A stretch of DNA of 64,000 bases. Source: Anabaena sphaerica FACHB-251 (lineage in GTDB: Bacteria; Cyanobacteriota; Cyanobacteriia; Cyanobacteriales; Nostocaceae). The first letter of the stretch is position 1; the number at the start of each line of letters is the position of its first letter. Location of the stretch: the NCBI RefSeq assembly GCF_014696825.1, contig NZ_JACJQU010000018.1:58688-122687 (forward strand), read 5' to 3'. Under the pieces are notes generated by a model. It was not told the origin of the DNA. It saw nothing but the letters and a program-made list of their open reading frames with translations, and searched no databases. The translations under genes and the position numbers were made by a program. Shown here one piece after another: positions 56,217 to 64,000 of the stretch.

Positions 56217-57014
56217 ATGATTGCTAAAACTACAGTTAAACCTACTGCACGCCTGGTTGAAGTTTTTTCTGCTATTCAAGGAGAAGGACTCAACGTCGGG
56301 ACACGTCAGATTTTTATTCGCTTCGGTCTTTGTGACTTGCGTTGTCACTTTTGCGATAGCGCCCATACATGGGATGCACCCTCTCGATGTAAAATAGAGC
56401 GTTCACCAGGATTACGAGATTTTGAAATCCACTCTAATCCTATTCCTCTGGCTATGTTGATAAAATGGGTAGAAAGGCAAAATTTACCTTCTTTACACGA
56501 TAGTATCAGCTTAACTGGAGGCGAACCACTTCTTCATGCTCCATTTTTGGCACAATTTCTACCGGAAGTGCGATCGCTGACCAATTTACCCATATATCTG
56601 GAAACTGGAGGACATCGCCCTGAGCAATTGGCTATGCTTCTCCCCTACCTTGACACTGTAGGCATGGATTTAAAGCTGCCTAGTGTTAGTGGCGAAAGTC
56701 ATTGGACAGAACATAAACAATTTCTCCAACTATGCTTTGACGCAAATTTAGAGATTTTTGTCAAGATAATTGTCTCTCAAAGGACAGATCCTGGCGAATT
56801 GGAACGTTCTGCTTTATTAGTTTCTGGTGTATCTCAGAATATCCCTCTATTTCTGCAACCTGTGACACCTTTGGCCGATTCGGAAAAATTTAGTCAAGTA
56901 CCTGTTTTGGCACCTTCTCCAGACCAAGTTTTAGAATGGCAAGCTTTGATGAAGCGGTTTGTTAAACAAGTGCGGGTGATCCCCCAAACCCATAAAATGC
57001 TGAAGCAATTGTAG
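56217..57014 (+). CDS. queE: 7-carboxy-7-deazaguanine synthase QueE
   Basis: A 265-residue radical SAM enzyme of the queuosine/deazapurine pathway. The cluster-binding CxxxCxxC is in FGLCDLRCHFCDSAHTW. EVFSAIQGEGLNVG at the N-terminus and SLTGGEPLLHAPFLAQF are QueE hallmarks, and ETGGHRPEQL and KLPSVSGE complete the fold. The frame is open for another 49 codons upstream, but that part reads through a dispersed GCTTCGCTACACCG repeat, so the ATG at 56217 is taken. It is divergent from the STAS-sugar transferase gene. Confidence 0.93.
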   Translation: MIAKTTVKPTARLVEVFSAIQGEGLNVGTRQIFIRFGLCDLRCHFCDSAHTWDAPSRCKIERSPGLRDFEIHSNPIPLAMLIKWVERQNLPSLHDSISLTGGEPLLHAPFLAQFLPEVRSLTNLPIYLETGGHRPEQLAMLLPYLDTVGMDLKLPSVSGESHWTEHKQFLQLCFDANLEIFVKIIVSQRTDPGELERSALLVSGVSQNIPLFLQPVTPLADSEKFSQVPVLAPSPDQVLEWQALMKRFVKQVRVIPQTHKMLKQL

Positions 57015-57090
57015 GGGACTGGGGACTGGGGACTGGGGAGGTTGATTAATCTTCCCCTGCCTCCCCTGCTTTCCCTGCTTCCCCTGCTTC

Positions 57091-57735
57091 CTACAGTCCA
57101 CCTTCATCCATAGTCTTAGATTTGGATTTGGCTTTGTTGGCGCTGCGTTTAAGGGCAGAAAGTCTGGCTTCATATCGGGAACGCTGACGCTTACCGGGGG
57201 TAGTGTCAATTAAGGTTTTCAAGGCACTACCTAAACTTTTGTAGGCGTTGGGGAGACTATAACCAAAACGAGTGGCTAGGGCGATCGCTTTTTCGTCTGC
57301 ATCAACTAATTCCTTAATTCGCTTGTCCCCGCTATTCTTTTGATACAGTCGCCAACCGGAAACGCCGCAAAGAGCCAAAGCTAACACCAGTAGCAAGCCA
57401 TCCTGTACCCATAATTCACCCACAGCACCACCTAAGCCAATAGCGAGTGCTGCCATTTCCCAACCATCTTTGGGAATTGTGTCATTTTGAACACGAGCAA
57501 CTTCGTGCCAGAACAGGAGATTACGCTGATCCATTGCTAAAGCATCCCATTTCACCAAGTCGATTTGAATTTCTACTTGGTCTTTACCAATTTCTTCGCA
57601 CCGGATCAGGGGTGGACTTACCTCAGTTGTGCCTTCAACTGTTACCCAACTTTGTAATTCTGGTGGTAGCAAGCTTTTCAACCGCCGGAGTTCACTCATT
57701 TCCGCTTTAGCAGAGGAGGTTGCATAAGATGTCAT
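57091..57735 (-). CDS. DUF3318 domain protein
   Basis: A 214-residue protein conserved in cyanobacteria. The N-terminus has SELRRLKSLLPPELQSWVTV. A central part contains LLFWHEVARVQND, one or two membrane helices (WEMAALAIGLGGAVGELW, GLLLVLALALCGVSGW), and a basic C-terminal tail (RQRSRYEARLSALKRSANKA). HEVAR resembles a metallopeptidase HExxx remnant, but the second Glu is not in HExxH form, so no enzymatic role is claimed. Downstream lie queE (convergent) and G-rich heptamer strings. Confidence 0.8.
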   Translation of the reverse strand: MTSYATSSAKAEMSELRRLKSLLPPELQSWVTVEGTTEVSPPLIRCEEIGKDQVEIQIDLVKWDALAMDQRNLLFWHEVARVQNDTIPKDGWEMAALAIGLGGAVGELWVQDGLLLVLALALCGVSGWRLYQKNSGDKRIKELVDADEKAIALATRFGYSLPNAYKSLGSALKTLIDTTPGKRQRSRYEARLSALKRSANKAKSKSKTMDEGGL

Positions 57736-57813
57736 AAAAATCCAGCCTTAAAAAATTTCAGTATATAGAGAGGGTATCACTTTGGAGTATAGCTATTTCA
57801 GTGATGATCCGCC

Positions 57814-58371
57814 TCACTCATTGGGAAAACTTCCTCGCTTTTTCCGAGCTTCCATTGCTTTTTCTAGCAGATCCAGTAATCCAGGGGCTTCTTCCTGGAT
57901 ACTGAGTAAAAGTCTTTCCCCAAGTTCTATATTACCCGGATCTTCACCTGTGTCCATCACCTGTTTGAGGCGCGGTAAGGCTATGCTATCAACAACCTGA
58001 ATTAATCCACTCAGACAACGGTGAAACTGTCTTTCTGTGAGTATTGAGTCTTCCAGAGGAAACTCAATAATGGCACGGATTTCACCATCGGAGGGATCAT
58101 ACTCCCATTGCAGCATTTTGGTTTCCCAAGAAATGGCCAGCATTGTCTGGAGGATAGACGCTTTGTGAGGATGTTCTTTGACTCCTGCGAGAACTTGAGG
58201 TGCAAAAACTCGGAAAAATTTTCCATCCTCATCCAACTGAACGACTATCAGAAAATCTTCTAGGTGATCAGCTTCTACACCTGTGATAATCCGGTCTTCT
58301 TCTTCATCAAAACGGTATTCCCAGCCAAGGTTATCTAAGTAATTGGCTATCTGTTTCAGATTAGCTCCCAT
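57814..58371 (-). CDS. YbjN-domain protein
   Basis: A 185-residue acidic soluble protein with the YbjN/type III chaperone-like fold pattern: IANYLDNLGWEYRFDEEEDR, ILQTMLAISWETKMLQWEYD, IRAIIEFPLEDSILTERQFH. A C-terminal 50-residue helical extension (LSIQEEAPGLLDLLEKAMEA) follows. YbjN proteins are thought to bind other proteins; cyanobacterial ones have no known role. It precedes the DUF3318 gene by 78 bases on the same strand and may be co-transcribed with it. Confidence 0.78.
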   Translation of the reverse strand: MGANLKQIANYLDNLGWEYRFDEEEDRIITGVEADHLEDFLIVVQLDEDGKFFRVFAPQVLAGVKEHPHKASILQTMLAISWETKMLQWEYDPSDGEIRAIIEFPLEDSILTERQFHRCLSGLIQVVDSIALPRLKQVMDTGEDPGNIELGERLLLSIQEEAPGLLDLLEKAMEARKKRGSFPNE

Positions 58372-58524
58372 AAAAGCCTCATAAGGAACGGTGGAGCGAC
58401 TGTCACCAAACTTAGTTTAACCTGCTATGGGCATTGATTTTATTGGTGCAGCTAGTTGTCCCAAAGGTGTATTCTATTCCTTAGTAGATACATTCTTATT
58501 AAACACCTTTAACTCTTTAAATTT

Positions 58525-59610
58525 ATGCTTATACGGAAATCGGCTTTGATGTTGGTGATCACTCCTCTAATTTTTGCCCTTGCTGCTTGTGGTGGTGATT
58601 CAGGAACAACGGGAAATACAGCGGGAAATACAGCGGAAAATACCGGAAAACAGGTGACTCGCAATCTTGGGAATACGGTTAAAAACCGTGGACAGCTAAT
58701 TTGTGGTGTTAGTGGTGAGTTACCAGGGTTTAGTTTTGTGGGAACTGACGGTAAATATAGCGGTATTGATGTGGATGTTTGTCGTGCTGTGGCTGCGGCT
58801 TTGTTTGATAATCCCGATGCGGTAGAATTTCGCAATCTCAATGCTAAAGAGCGGTTTACAGCTTTACAAACTGGTGAAATAGATTTACTTAGCCGCAATA
58901 CCAGCTGGACATTAAGCCGCGATACTACGGTGGGTTTAGATTTTGCACCAGTAGTTTTTTACGATGGTCAAGCTATTATGGTTCGCAAAAATAGCGGGAT
59001 CAAATCTTTAAATGATTTAAAAGATAAAGCAATTTGCGCTCAAACTGGTACAACCACCGAACAAAATTTAGCTGACCAAATGCGAAAACGGTCTATTACT
59101 TATAAACCTGTTGTTTTTGAAGATGTTAATATTACCTTTGCCACCTATGCTGAAGGACGTTGTGATGGAGTAACGGCTGATCGTTCCGCTTTGGTTTCTC
59201 GACGTACAACTTTACCCAAACCGGAAGATAATATCATTATGGATGAATTACTTTCTTCCGAACCTTTAGCGCCAGCAGTTGCTAAGGGCGATCTTCAATG
59301 GAGTAATGTTGTTAAATGGGTTGTTTATGCTTTGGTCAAAGCTGAAGAATTGGGAATTAATTCTCAGAATGTAGCGCAGTTTGCGAACAGCAATGACCCA
59401 GAAATTAAGCGTTTTTTAGGAACAGAAGGAAACCTGGGTGAAGGACTTGGGTTGACAAATGATTTTGCAGCTAGGATAGTCAAACACGTCGGTAACTACG
59501 GGGAAATTTACGATCGCAATCTCGGTACAAAAACCAAACTCAATCTCCCCCGTGGACAAAATCAACTTTCGACAAAAGGCGGTTTACTCTATTCTCCTCC
59601 ATTTCGGTGA
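58525..59610 (+). CDS. natF: Amino-acid ABC transporter substrate-binding lipoprotein
   Basis: A 361-residue periplasmic binding protein of the general amino-acid (AapJ) family. The signal peptide ends in lipobox LAAC (Cys22), followed by a GNTA-repeat linker, then the binding lobes (GVSGELPGFSFVGTDGKYSG, DVCRAVAAALFDNPDAVEF, LNAKERFTALQTGEIDLLSR, AICAQTGTTTEQNL). Gene order with two permeases and an ATPase equals natF-natG-natH-bgtA of Anabaena, the N-II system for acidic and neutral amino acids. Upstream, AAAGGTGT (58463) and ACACCTTT (58503) form an inverted pair of unknown role before the start. Confidence 0.92.
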   Translation: MLIRKSALMLVITPLIFALAACGGDSGTTGNTAGNTAENTGKQVTRNLGNTVKNRGQLICGVSGELPGFSFVGTDGKYSGIDVDVCRAVAAALFDNPDAVEFRNLNAKERFTALQTGEIDLLSRNTSWTLSRDTTVGLDFAPVVFYDGQAIMVRKNSGIKSLNDLKDKAICAQTGTTTEQNLADQMRKRSITYKPVVFEDVNITFATYAEGRCDGVTADRSALVSRRTTLPKPEDNIIMDELLSSEPLAPAVAKGDLQWSNVVKWVVYALVKAEELGINSQNVAQFANSNDPEIKRFLGTEGNLGEGLGLTNDFAARIVKHVGNYGEIYDRNLGTKTKLNLPRGQNQLSTKGGLLYSPPFR

Positions 59611-59665
59611 TTGATTGGTCAATTATCAGTTATCAGTTATCCCTGTTCCCTATTCCCTATTTGTA

Positions 59666-60592
59666 ATGGCTAATTCCAAACCACCTATATGGCGTGATTA
59701 TCGCTTTTGGCAAATTGCGGCACAATGTATGGCTGTAATTTTAGCACTAGTGATAGTTGCTATTTTGGGGATGAATCTCAACCGTAATTTACAGCAATTA
59801 GGGATTCAATTTGGTTTTGATTTTCTACAACAGCAAGCGTCTTTTGATATTGGCGAAACTCTTATTAATTATAAACCAACTGATAGCTATATTCTGGCTT
59901 TGTGGGTAGGGTTAATTAACTCATTGCGGGTAGCAGTGCTGGGAATTATCTTAACAACAATTGTAGGGATAACTGCGGGAGTTGCGCGTTTATCTGATAA
60001 TTGGTTAGTGAGAAAAATCAGTTTAGTTTATGTAGAAATTTTTCGGAATACTCCATTATTACTACAGTTATTATTTTGGTACTTTGCTGTTTTCATCGGG
60101 TTTCCGAAAGCAGAAAATAAAGTTTCCGTTTGGGGGTTAATTTACCTTAGTCAAAATGGGATAGAAATTTTTGGTTTTAACCTGTCTCCAGAATTTTCAA
60201 CTTTGCTGCTGGGTTTAACATTTTACACAGGTGCGTTTATTGCGGAAATTGTGAGAGGAGGAATTCAATCAGTAGCAAAGGGACAATGGGAAGCGGGTTT
60301 ATCGCTAGGATTAAAACCAACATTATTGATGAGATTCGTGATTTTTCCCCAAGCTTTGCGGGTAATTATTCCCCCACTTACCAGTCAATATTTGAATTTA
60401 GCAAAAAATTCTAGTTTAGCGATCGCTATCGGTTATCCTGATATTTATTTTGTAGCTTCTACCACATTTAATCAAACTGGAAAAGCAGTAGAAGTGATGC
60501 TGTTACTGATGGTTACATATCTCACTCTTAGTTTAATTATTTCATTAATGATGAATTTACTAAATCGCACAGTTCAGATTAAAGAAAGGTAG
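59666..60592 (+). CDS. natG: Amino-acid ABC transporter permease
   Basis: A 308-residue membrane permease of the His/Glu/AapQ type: an N-terminal helix, then the domain with NSLRVAVLGIILTTIVGITA, VEIFRNTPLLLQLLFWYF and the EAA-like loop GQWEAGLSLGLKPTLLMRFV that contacts the ATPase. The open frame begins at 59615, but its first part is read from a TTATCAGTTATCCCTGTTCCC repeat string, so the ATG at 59666 is taken. It is the second gene of the nat operon. A MITE lies between it and natH. Confidence 0.92.
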   Translation: MANSKPPIWRDYRFWQIAAQCMAVILALVIVAILGMNLNRNLQQLGIQFGFDFLQQQASFDIGETLINYKPTDSYILALWVGLINSLRVAVLGIILTTIVGITAGVARLSDNWLVRKISLVYVEIFRNTPLLLQLLFWYFAVFIGFPKAENKVSVWGLIYLSQNGIEIFGFNLSPEFSTLLLGLTFYTGAFIAEIVRGGIQSVAKGQWEAGLSLGLKPTLLMRFVIFPQALRVIIPPLTSQYLNLAKNSSLAIAIGYPDIYFVASTTFNQTGKAVEVMLLLMVTYLTLSLIISLMMNLLNRTVQIKER

Positions 60593-60608
60593 GGGTTTAG
60601 CATTTATA

Positions 60609-60717
60609 TCTCGTTCCCAGTCTCAGACTGGGAATGCTATCCAATAGTCTCTGACTATGGTTTAATAGAAGCCAGATTCTTCTATAATTCATTCCCATAC
60701 AGAGTATGGGAACGAGA
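60609..60717. repeat. MITE inside the nat operon (TCTCGTTCCC family)
   Basis: TCTCGTTCCCAGTCTCAGAC at the left and, inverted, TCTCGTTCCCATACTCTGTA at the right are terminal inverted repeats, each end itself a palindrome (CCCAGTCTCAGACTGGG and CCCATACAGAGTATGGG). The transcript across natG-natH would fold into a strong clover-like structure. The duplicated target is not visible. Confidence 0.8.
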
Positions 60718-60751
60718 ACAAACGAGAACAACAATAAATAAAAAATAACCT

Positions 60752-61774
60752 ATGAATAAATTAACTTGGTTCAAGAAAAATCTATTCAATAACTGGTATA
60801 ATACAGTATTAACTGTACTTTGTTTACTTTTTATATTTTGGATAGTTAAAGGAATATTATTTTGGGTATTTAATCAAGCACAATGGCAAGTTATCCAATT
60901 TAATTTACATTTATTTTTAGTTGGTAGATTTCCCAAAAGCTTATATTGGAGATTGTGGATTGTTTTGGGAATAATTACAACTTTAAGTGTGATAACCTGG
61001 AGTCTATTTACTAAAAAACAAAATATCATCAAACGCCAACTTTCTCAATTGATAATTCCTTGGCTTGCACCAATATGGTTATTATCTTTTGCGATTAATA
61101 TATGGCTAATTGGCGGAGGTTTTGGCTTACAATCTGTATCAACAAACTTATGGAATGGATTATTACTAACACTATTAATGGCAATAATTAGTATTGTACT
61201 TTCCTTTCCTATTGGTGTGTTATTAGCATTAGGACGTACAAGTAATTTATTTATAATTCGTTGGTTTTCTATTCTCTATATTGAAATAGTTAGAGGATTA
61301 CCACTCATAGGAATTTTGTTTATCGCTCAAGTCATGTTACCTTTATTTTTACCAACAGATTTACGTTTAGATCGCTTAATTAGGGGAATTGCGGGACTGG
61401 TGCTATTTAGTGCTGCTTACATGGCGGAAAACGTGCGCGGTGGATTACAATCAATACCAAGGGGACAAACTGAATCTGCAAAAGCACTAGGATTGAATAC
61501 ACCTTTAGTGTTAATATTAATTGTCCTACCTCAAGCTTTACGTGCTGTTATTCCAGCAATTGTGGGACAGTTTATAGGCTTATTTAAAGATACTTCACTT
61601 TTATCTTTAGTGGGTTTGGTGGAATTAACAGGAATTGCGCGTTCTATTTTAGCACAACCGCAATTTTTGGGGAGATATGCAGAAGTATATATATTTATCG
61701 GCTTAATTTATTGGGCGTTTTGTTATTCAATGTCTTTAGCTTCTCGTAGGTTAGAAAAACAATTAAGTAATTAA
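60752..61774 (+). CDS. natH: Amino-acid ABC transporter permease
   Basis: A 340-residue permease of the AapM type with extra N-terminal helices (LTVLCLLFIFWIVKGILFWV), then the transmembrane domain with LSFPIGVLLALGRTSNLFII, EIVRGLPLIGILF and the coupling loop GQTESAKALGLNTPLVLILI. It pairs with NatG in the membrane. It is separated from natG by 159 bases containing the MITE, and followed by bgtA after 30 bases. Confidence 0.92.
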   Translation: MNKLTWFKKNLFNNWYNTVLTVLCLLFIFWIVKGILFWVFNQAQWQVIQFNLHLFLVGRFPKSLYWRLWIVLGIITTLSVITWSLFTKKQNIIKRQLSQLIIPWLAPIWLLSFAINIWLIGGGFGLQSVSTNLWNGLLLTLLMAIISIVLSFPIGVLLALGRTSNLFIIRWFSILYIEIVRGLPLIGILFIAQVMLPLFLPTDLRLDRLIRGIAGLVLFSAAYMAENVRGGLQSIPRGQTESAKALGLNTPLVLILIVLPQALRAVIPAIVGQFIGLFKDTSLLSLVGLVELTGIARSILAQPQFLGRYAEVYIFIGLIYWAFCYSMSLASRRLEKQLSN

Positions 61775-61804
61775 AAAAAAATGATTAAGTTGAGGTTGAA
61801 ATAA

Positions 61805-62545
61805 ATGCAAGCACAAGAACCAATTATTATTGCTGAAGATGTTCATAAATGGTATGGTAAGTTTCACGTTTTGAAAGGAGTGAGTTTAACAGTTAATCGC
61901 GGAGAAGTGGTAGTTTTAATGGGTCCTTCCGGTTCAGGGAAATCAACTTTTATCCGTACATTTAACGCCTTGGAAGAATATCAACAAGGAAGTATTAGTA
62001 TTGATGGAATTACCCTAAGTCGTGATTTAAGAAATATTGAAACCATTCGTAAAGAAGCGGGAATGGTATTTCAACAGTTTAATTTATTTCCCCATTTAAC
62101 AGTTTTGCATAATATCACTTTAGCACCAATTTGGGTACGTAAATTACCAAAAGCCAAAGCAGAAGAATTAGCAATGCAACTGTTAGAAAGGGTGGGAATT
62201 TTAGAACAAGCAAATAAATATCCGGGACAGTTATCTGGGGGACAACAGCAACGGGTAGCTATAGCGCGTGCGTTAGCTATGCAACCCAAAATCATGCTAT
62301 TTGATGAACCGACTTCTGCGTTAGACCCGGAAATGGTGCGAGAGGTTTTAGATGTGATGCGAAATCTTGCTAGTGAGGGGATGACAATGGTTGTTGTCAC
62401 TCATGAAGTTGGTTTTGCGCGGGAAGTTGCAGATAGAGTCATTCTTATGGATGGTGGTTATTTGGTTGAGGAAGCGACTCCTGATACCTTTTTTACTGAA
62501 CCGAAGGAAGAGAGAACAAGGAAGTTTTTGTCACAAATTCTTTAG
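61805..62545 (+). CDS. bgtA: Amino-acid ABC transporter ATPase
   Basis: A 246-residue ABC ATPase of the GlnQ/AapP group. Walker A is [10 protein letters not shown], the Q loop is [12 protein letters not shown], the signature is [16 protein letters not shown], Walker B is [12 protein letters not shown] and the switch His is in [13 protein letters not shown]. It is last gene of the operon. In Anabaena BgtA serves both the N-I (basic) and N-II amino-acid systems. No clear terminator follows; the convergent Uma2 gene ends 31 bases away. Confidence 0.95.
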   Translation: MQAQEPIIIAEDVHKWYGKFHVLKGVSLTVNRGEVVVLMGPSGSGKSTFIRTFNALEEYQQGSISIDGITLSRDLRNIETIRKEAGMVFQQFNLFPHLTVLHNITLAPIWVRKLPKAKAEELAMQLLERVGILEQANKYPGQLSGGQQQRVAIARALAMQPKIMLFDEPTSALDPEMVREVLDVMRNLASEGMTMVVVTHEVGFAREVADRVILMDGGYLVEEATPDTFFTEPKEERTRKFLSQIL

Positions 62546-62576
62546 GTAAAGAGAATATTTTGTTGTTCTTCATTTT

Positions 62577-63188
62577 CTACCAAACTTGACTTAAATCTAA
62601 AACAAATCCTGGTAATAAATCTTCTCCGCTTAATGTTTGTGGATTATTTAATTCTTCCACAGCAGTATGAGGACGATAAATAAAAACTTTACGTTGTTTT
62701 CTATCAATTAACCATCCTAGTTGTGTACCATTATTTATATATTCCTCCATCTTCTCTTGGAGAGTTTTTAAATTATCTGTTTCTGAACGCAATTCAATTA
62801 CAAATTCAGGACAAATAGGAGCGAACTTTTTCCGTTGTTCTGCTGGTATTGCTTCCCAGTTTGTACGTTTTATCCAAGCTGCATCAGGAGAACGAACTGC
62901 ACCATTTGGTAAAGTAAATCCACCACTAGAACCAAATCCTACCCCTGTTCCATCTTTTTTTGTCCATATCCATAATTGTCCAATTAAATCAAAATTGCGC
63001 TCATCTGTTTCCGAACCAGTGGGGGACATAATTAATAAATCTCCTACAGCATTACGTTCAATGCGATAATCTCGGTTTAGTTGACAAAAATCAAAAAATT
63101 GATCATCTGTCATCATAACATTTGGTCGCATTTGCAATACCATTGGTAAGATTTCTGTGGTTACAGATGTAGATAAGTTGGTAGTCAT
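62577..63188 (-). CDS. Uma2 family (DUF820) PD-(D/E)XK protein
   Basis: A 203-residue protein of the Uma2/DUF820 family, expanded in cyanobacteria. The restriction-endonuclease-like core is in AVRSPDAAWIKRTNW (Asp), CPEFVIELRSETDNL (Glu-x-x in place of the usual Glu-x-Lys) and the helix KMEEYINNGTQLGWLIDRKQ. The Lys of the E-x-K motif reads Arg (IELRSET), normal for this family. Function is unknown, and links to transposons or DNA repair have been proposed. It stands alone, next to a degraded toxin-antitoxin locus. Confidence 0.87.
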   Translation of the reverse strand: MTTNLSTSVTTEILPMVLQMRPNVMMTDDQFFDFCQLNRDYRIERNAVGDLLIMSPTGSETDERNFDLIGQLWIWTKKDGTGVGFGSSGGFTLPNGAVRSPDAAWIKRTNWEAIPAEQRKKFAPICPEFVIELRSETDNLKTLQEKMEEYINNGTQLGWLIDRKQRKVFIYRPHTAVEELNNPQTLSGEDLLPGFVLDLSQVW

Positions 63189-63239
63189 AATTTTAGGAAT
63201 TTCAGGTATTTTGAGAGGATATGTTATTTGAAAAAAAGT

Positions 63240-63323
63240 TCATTTCTTAAAAACCTTTTTATCTTCCTTTCCCCATGCACCCAGTTGTTCAAAAGCTTCT
63301 GGTTCAAATGGTAATTTTTTCAT
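63240..63323 (-). pseudogene. Truncated YoeB-like toxin gene
   Basis: A 27-codon frame begins inside the end of the antitoxin gene, as toxin genes of this type do. Its product (MKKLPFEPEAFEQLGAWGKE, then DKKVFKK and stop) matches only the first helix of YoeB/Txe RNases; the catalytic part is missing. The 51 bases to the next gene carry no continuation in any frame, so the toxin is lost by deletion rather than a point mutation. Confidence 0.65.
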
Positions 63324-63555
63324 ATTCATCTAAATCAACATAAATTAAATTGCCTTGTTCAACATTTTCCATAGCTTTGAGCAGATGCTTTTTATTAGCT
63401 TCTGATTTAAGAAGATAGGTAGTTTCATCTTCTTCTATGGGTGGTTCAACTAGGATAATAACTTCTACAACTGTTCCTGCTGGTAGTTCAATGGTAGATA
63501 GTTCGATTTTTCCATCTTTACCGACAATAGCCTTTTGTTTAATTCCACTGAGCAT
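63304..63555 (-). CDS. Antitoxin of a YoeB-type pair (toxin truncated)
   Basis: An 83-residue acidic protein: an N-terminal beta-rich part (KAIVGKDGKIELSTIELPAG, VVEVIILVE) and a C-terminal toxin-binding part (ETTYLLKSEANKKHLLKAME, then IYVDLDEYE). The pattern matches cyanobacterial antitoxins encoded just before YoeB/Txe toxins. The toxin start codon overlaps its last codons. With the toxin gone it may be an orphan that can still neutralise related toxins or bind DNA. Confidence 0.72.
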   Translation of the reverse strand: MLSGIKQKAIVGKDGKIELSTIELPAGTVVEVIILVEPPIEEDETTYLLKSEANKKHLLKAMENVEQGNLIYVDLDEYEKITI

Positions 63556-63603
63556 AATTGTTAATTATTCTGATAAAGTCAGCCATACTTATTTTAAGTT
63601 TAT

Positions 63604-63897
63604 CTAATCTTCTGGAGGATGCCAACCAGCAAGTACCCAATAACTGCGAACTTCCAAAGCATCTGCATCATCACTTAAATGTAAAGCTTTAACAGTAGCT
63701 CTACCAGTCGGCGTTTTACCTACAATTTGTAAGCCATCTTCTGTCCAGTAAAAATGCTCAGGCCAGACTTGAGTACGTGGGTTAAATAATTTGACTTTTT
63801 CTCCCATTTCTGGGTCAAAACCTGTAGTTTTATCACTTTTATATCTATTACAAATAGGACAAGCTAACCATAAATTTGATTCATCATTACTACCACC
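63604..63897 (-). pseudogene. HNH endonuclease gene, 5' end lost to an inserted element
   Basis: The frame reads through to 63897 with GGSNDESNLWLACPICNRYK and SDKTTGFDPE before the ATG at 63807, so the visible 67-codon frame from that ATG is only the tail. CPIC plus the preceding N-L-W block is the zinc-finger part of a bacterial HNH endonuclease, and LFNPRTQVWPEHF and TGRATVKALHL are its usual C-terminal half. At 63898 the frame meets a stop and the TATACCAATTT end of a TACCAA-type element. The missing catalytic half should lie beyond that element, outside the window. Confidence 0.72.
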
Positions 63898-63898
63898 T

Positions 63899-64000
63899 TA
63901 TACCAATTTAATATGAAGCTGCATATAATAGAGAAAACAAACTTGATAAATCAAAATAACCATGAGCCGTACTTTTAAAATTGAAATAGCAGAGAGTGAA
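63899..64000 (+). mobile_element. Left end of an IS630-type element (continues beyond window)
   Basis: TATACCAATTTAATATGAAG at 63899 matches the terminal repeat of the TACCAA MITE at 3219-3446, and it sits exactly where the HNH reading frame is broken. A coding frame starts 63 bases inside. The pattern fits an IS630/Tc1-type element with TA target duplication whose transposase could mobilise the MITE family. The identification rests on a few residues and the shared end. Confidence 0.5.
63962..64000 (+). CDS. Start of a transposase-like gene (partial)
   Basis: Thirteen codons are visible: MSRTFKIEIAESE. This is similar to the beginning of cyanobacterial IS630-family transposases, which start with a short strand ending in IAESEEEL. 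Its position inside a TACCAA-type terminal repeat supports this. Thirteen residues are too few for certainty. Confidence 0.4.
   Translation, partial: MSRTFKIEIAESE

Noticed and set aside
58463..58510. AAAGGTGT/ACACCTTT inverted pair before natF as an NtcA-type site
   Set aside because: It does not fit the GTA-N8-TAC pattern, so no nitrogen-control claim is made; the pair is only noted with natF.

Overview
The window comes from a filamentous, probably heterocyst-forming cyanobacterium (Nostocales-like; genus not assignable by eye). The signs are frequent HIP1 octamers (GCGATCGC), heptanucleotide short tandem repeats, several MITE families, and cyanobacterial families such as KaiB/KaiC, SipA, CGLD27/Ycf36, DUF4327, DUF3318, a natFGH-bgtA amino-acid transporter, a cyanobacteriochrome-type GAF domain and an initiator tRNA carrying a group I intron.

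Layout. 1-2.5 kb: the end of a KaiC paralogue followed by kaiB, a DUF4327 gene and a possible double-glycine leader peptide. 2.5-3.5 kb: a gene-free stretch built almost wholly of MITEs, three of them nested inside one another. 3.5-13.7 kb: a CheR-PAS protein, polyphosphate kinase 2, a thioredoxin-type peroxiredoxin, SipA, a MATE exporter, and a Spy-like periplasmic protein divergent from a NarL-type kinase/regulator pair. 14.1-17.1 kb: a co-oriented MglB-like/MglA-like/DUF4388(PATAN)/protoglobin cluster ending in a terminator. 17.2-18.7 kb: a nucleoside deaminase and a voltage-gated-type cation channel.

18.9-21.4 kb holds what I consider the most interesting system: a membrane protein with a Cys/Ser/Gly-repeat tail (nine cysteines, seven at a strict six-residue spacing), a DUF692/MNIO multinuclear iron oxidase five bases downstream, and a partner protein overlapping it. 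This is the arrangement of MNIO-modified peptides, but with a large membrane-anchored candidate substrate. An S-layer-homology protein follows.

23.5-40.9 kb is a 17-kb sensory island: a 1972-residue hybrid kinase with CBS domains and a DXCF-type cyanobacteriochrome GAF; a REC-kinase; a CHASE hybrid kinase; a REC-GAF-GGDEF diguanylate cyclase; and a hybrid kinase with an ethylene-receptor membrane domain that keeps the Cu(I) ligands. Light, ethylene or another small ligand, and c-di-GMP output may converge here.

41.4-64 kb is mostly housekeeping and metabolism: transketolase, acpP-fabF, an HdrB-like protein, two small defence- or antitoxin-like genes, a free-standing I-Ssp6803I-like nuclease about 0.8 kb from an intron-containing tRNA-fMet, an asparaginase-CGLD27-rsfS cluster, a WcaI-like glycosyltransferase and a STAS-sugar transferase fusion, queE, and the natFGH-bgtA operon. 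The last kilobase holds decayed accessory genes: a truncated YoeB-like toxin beside its antitoxin, and an HNH nuclease remnant cut by what looks like an IS630-type element running off the end of the window.
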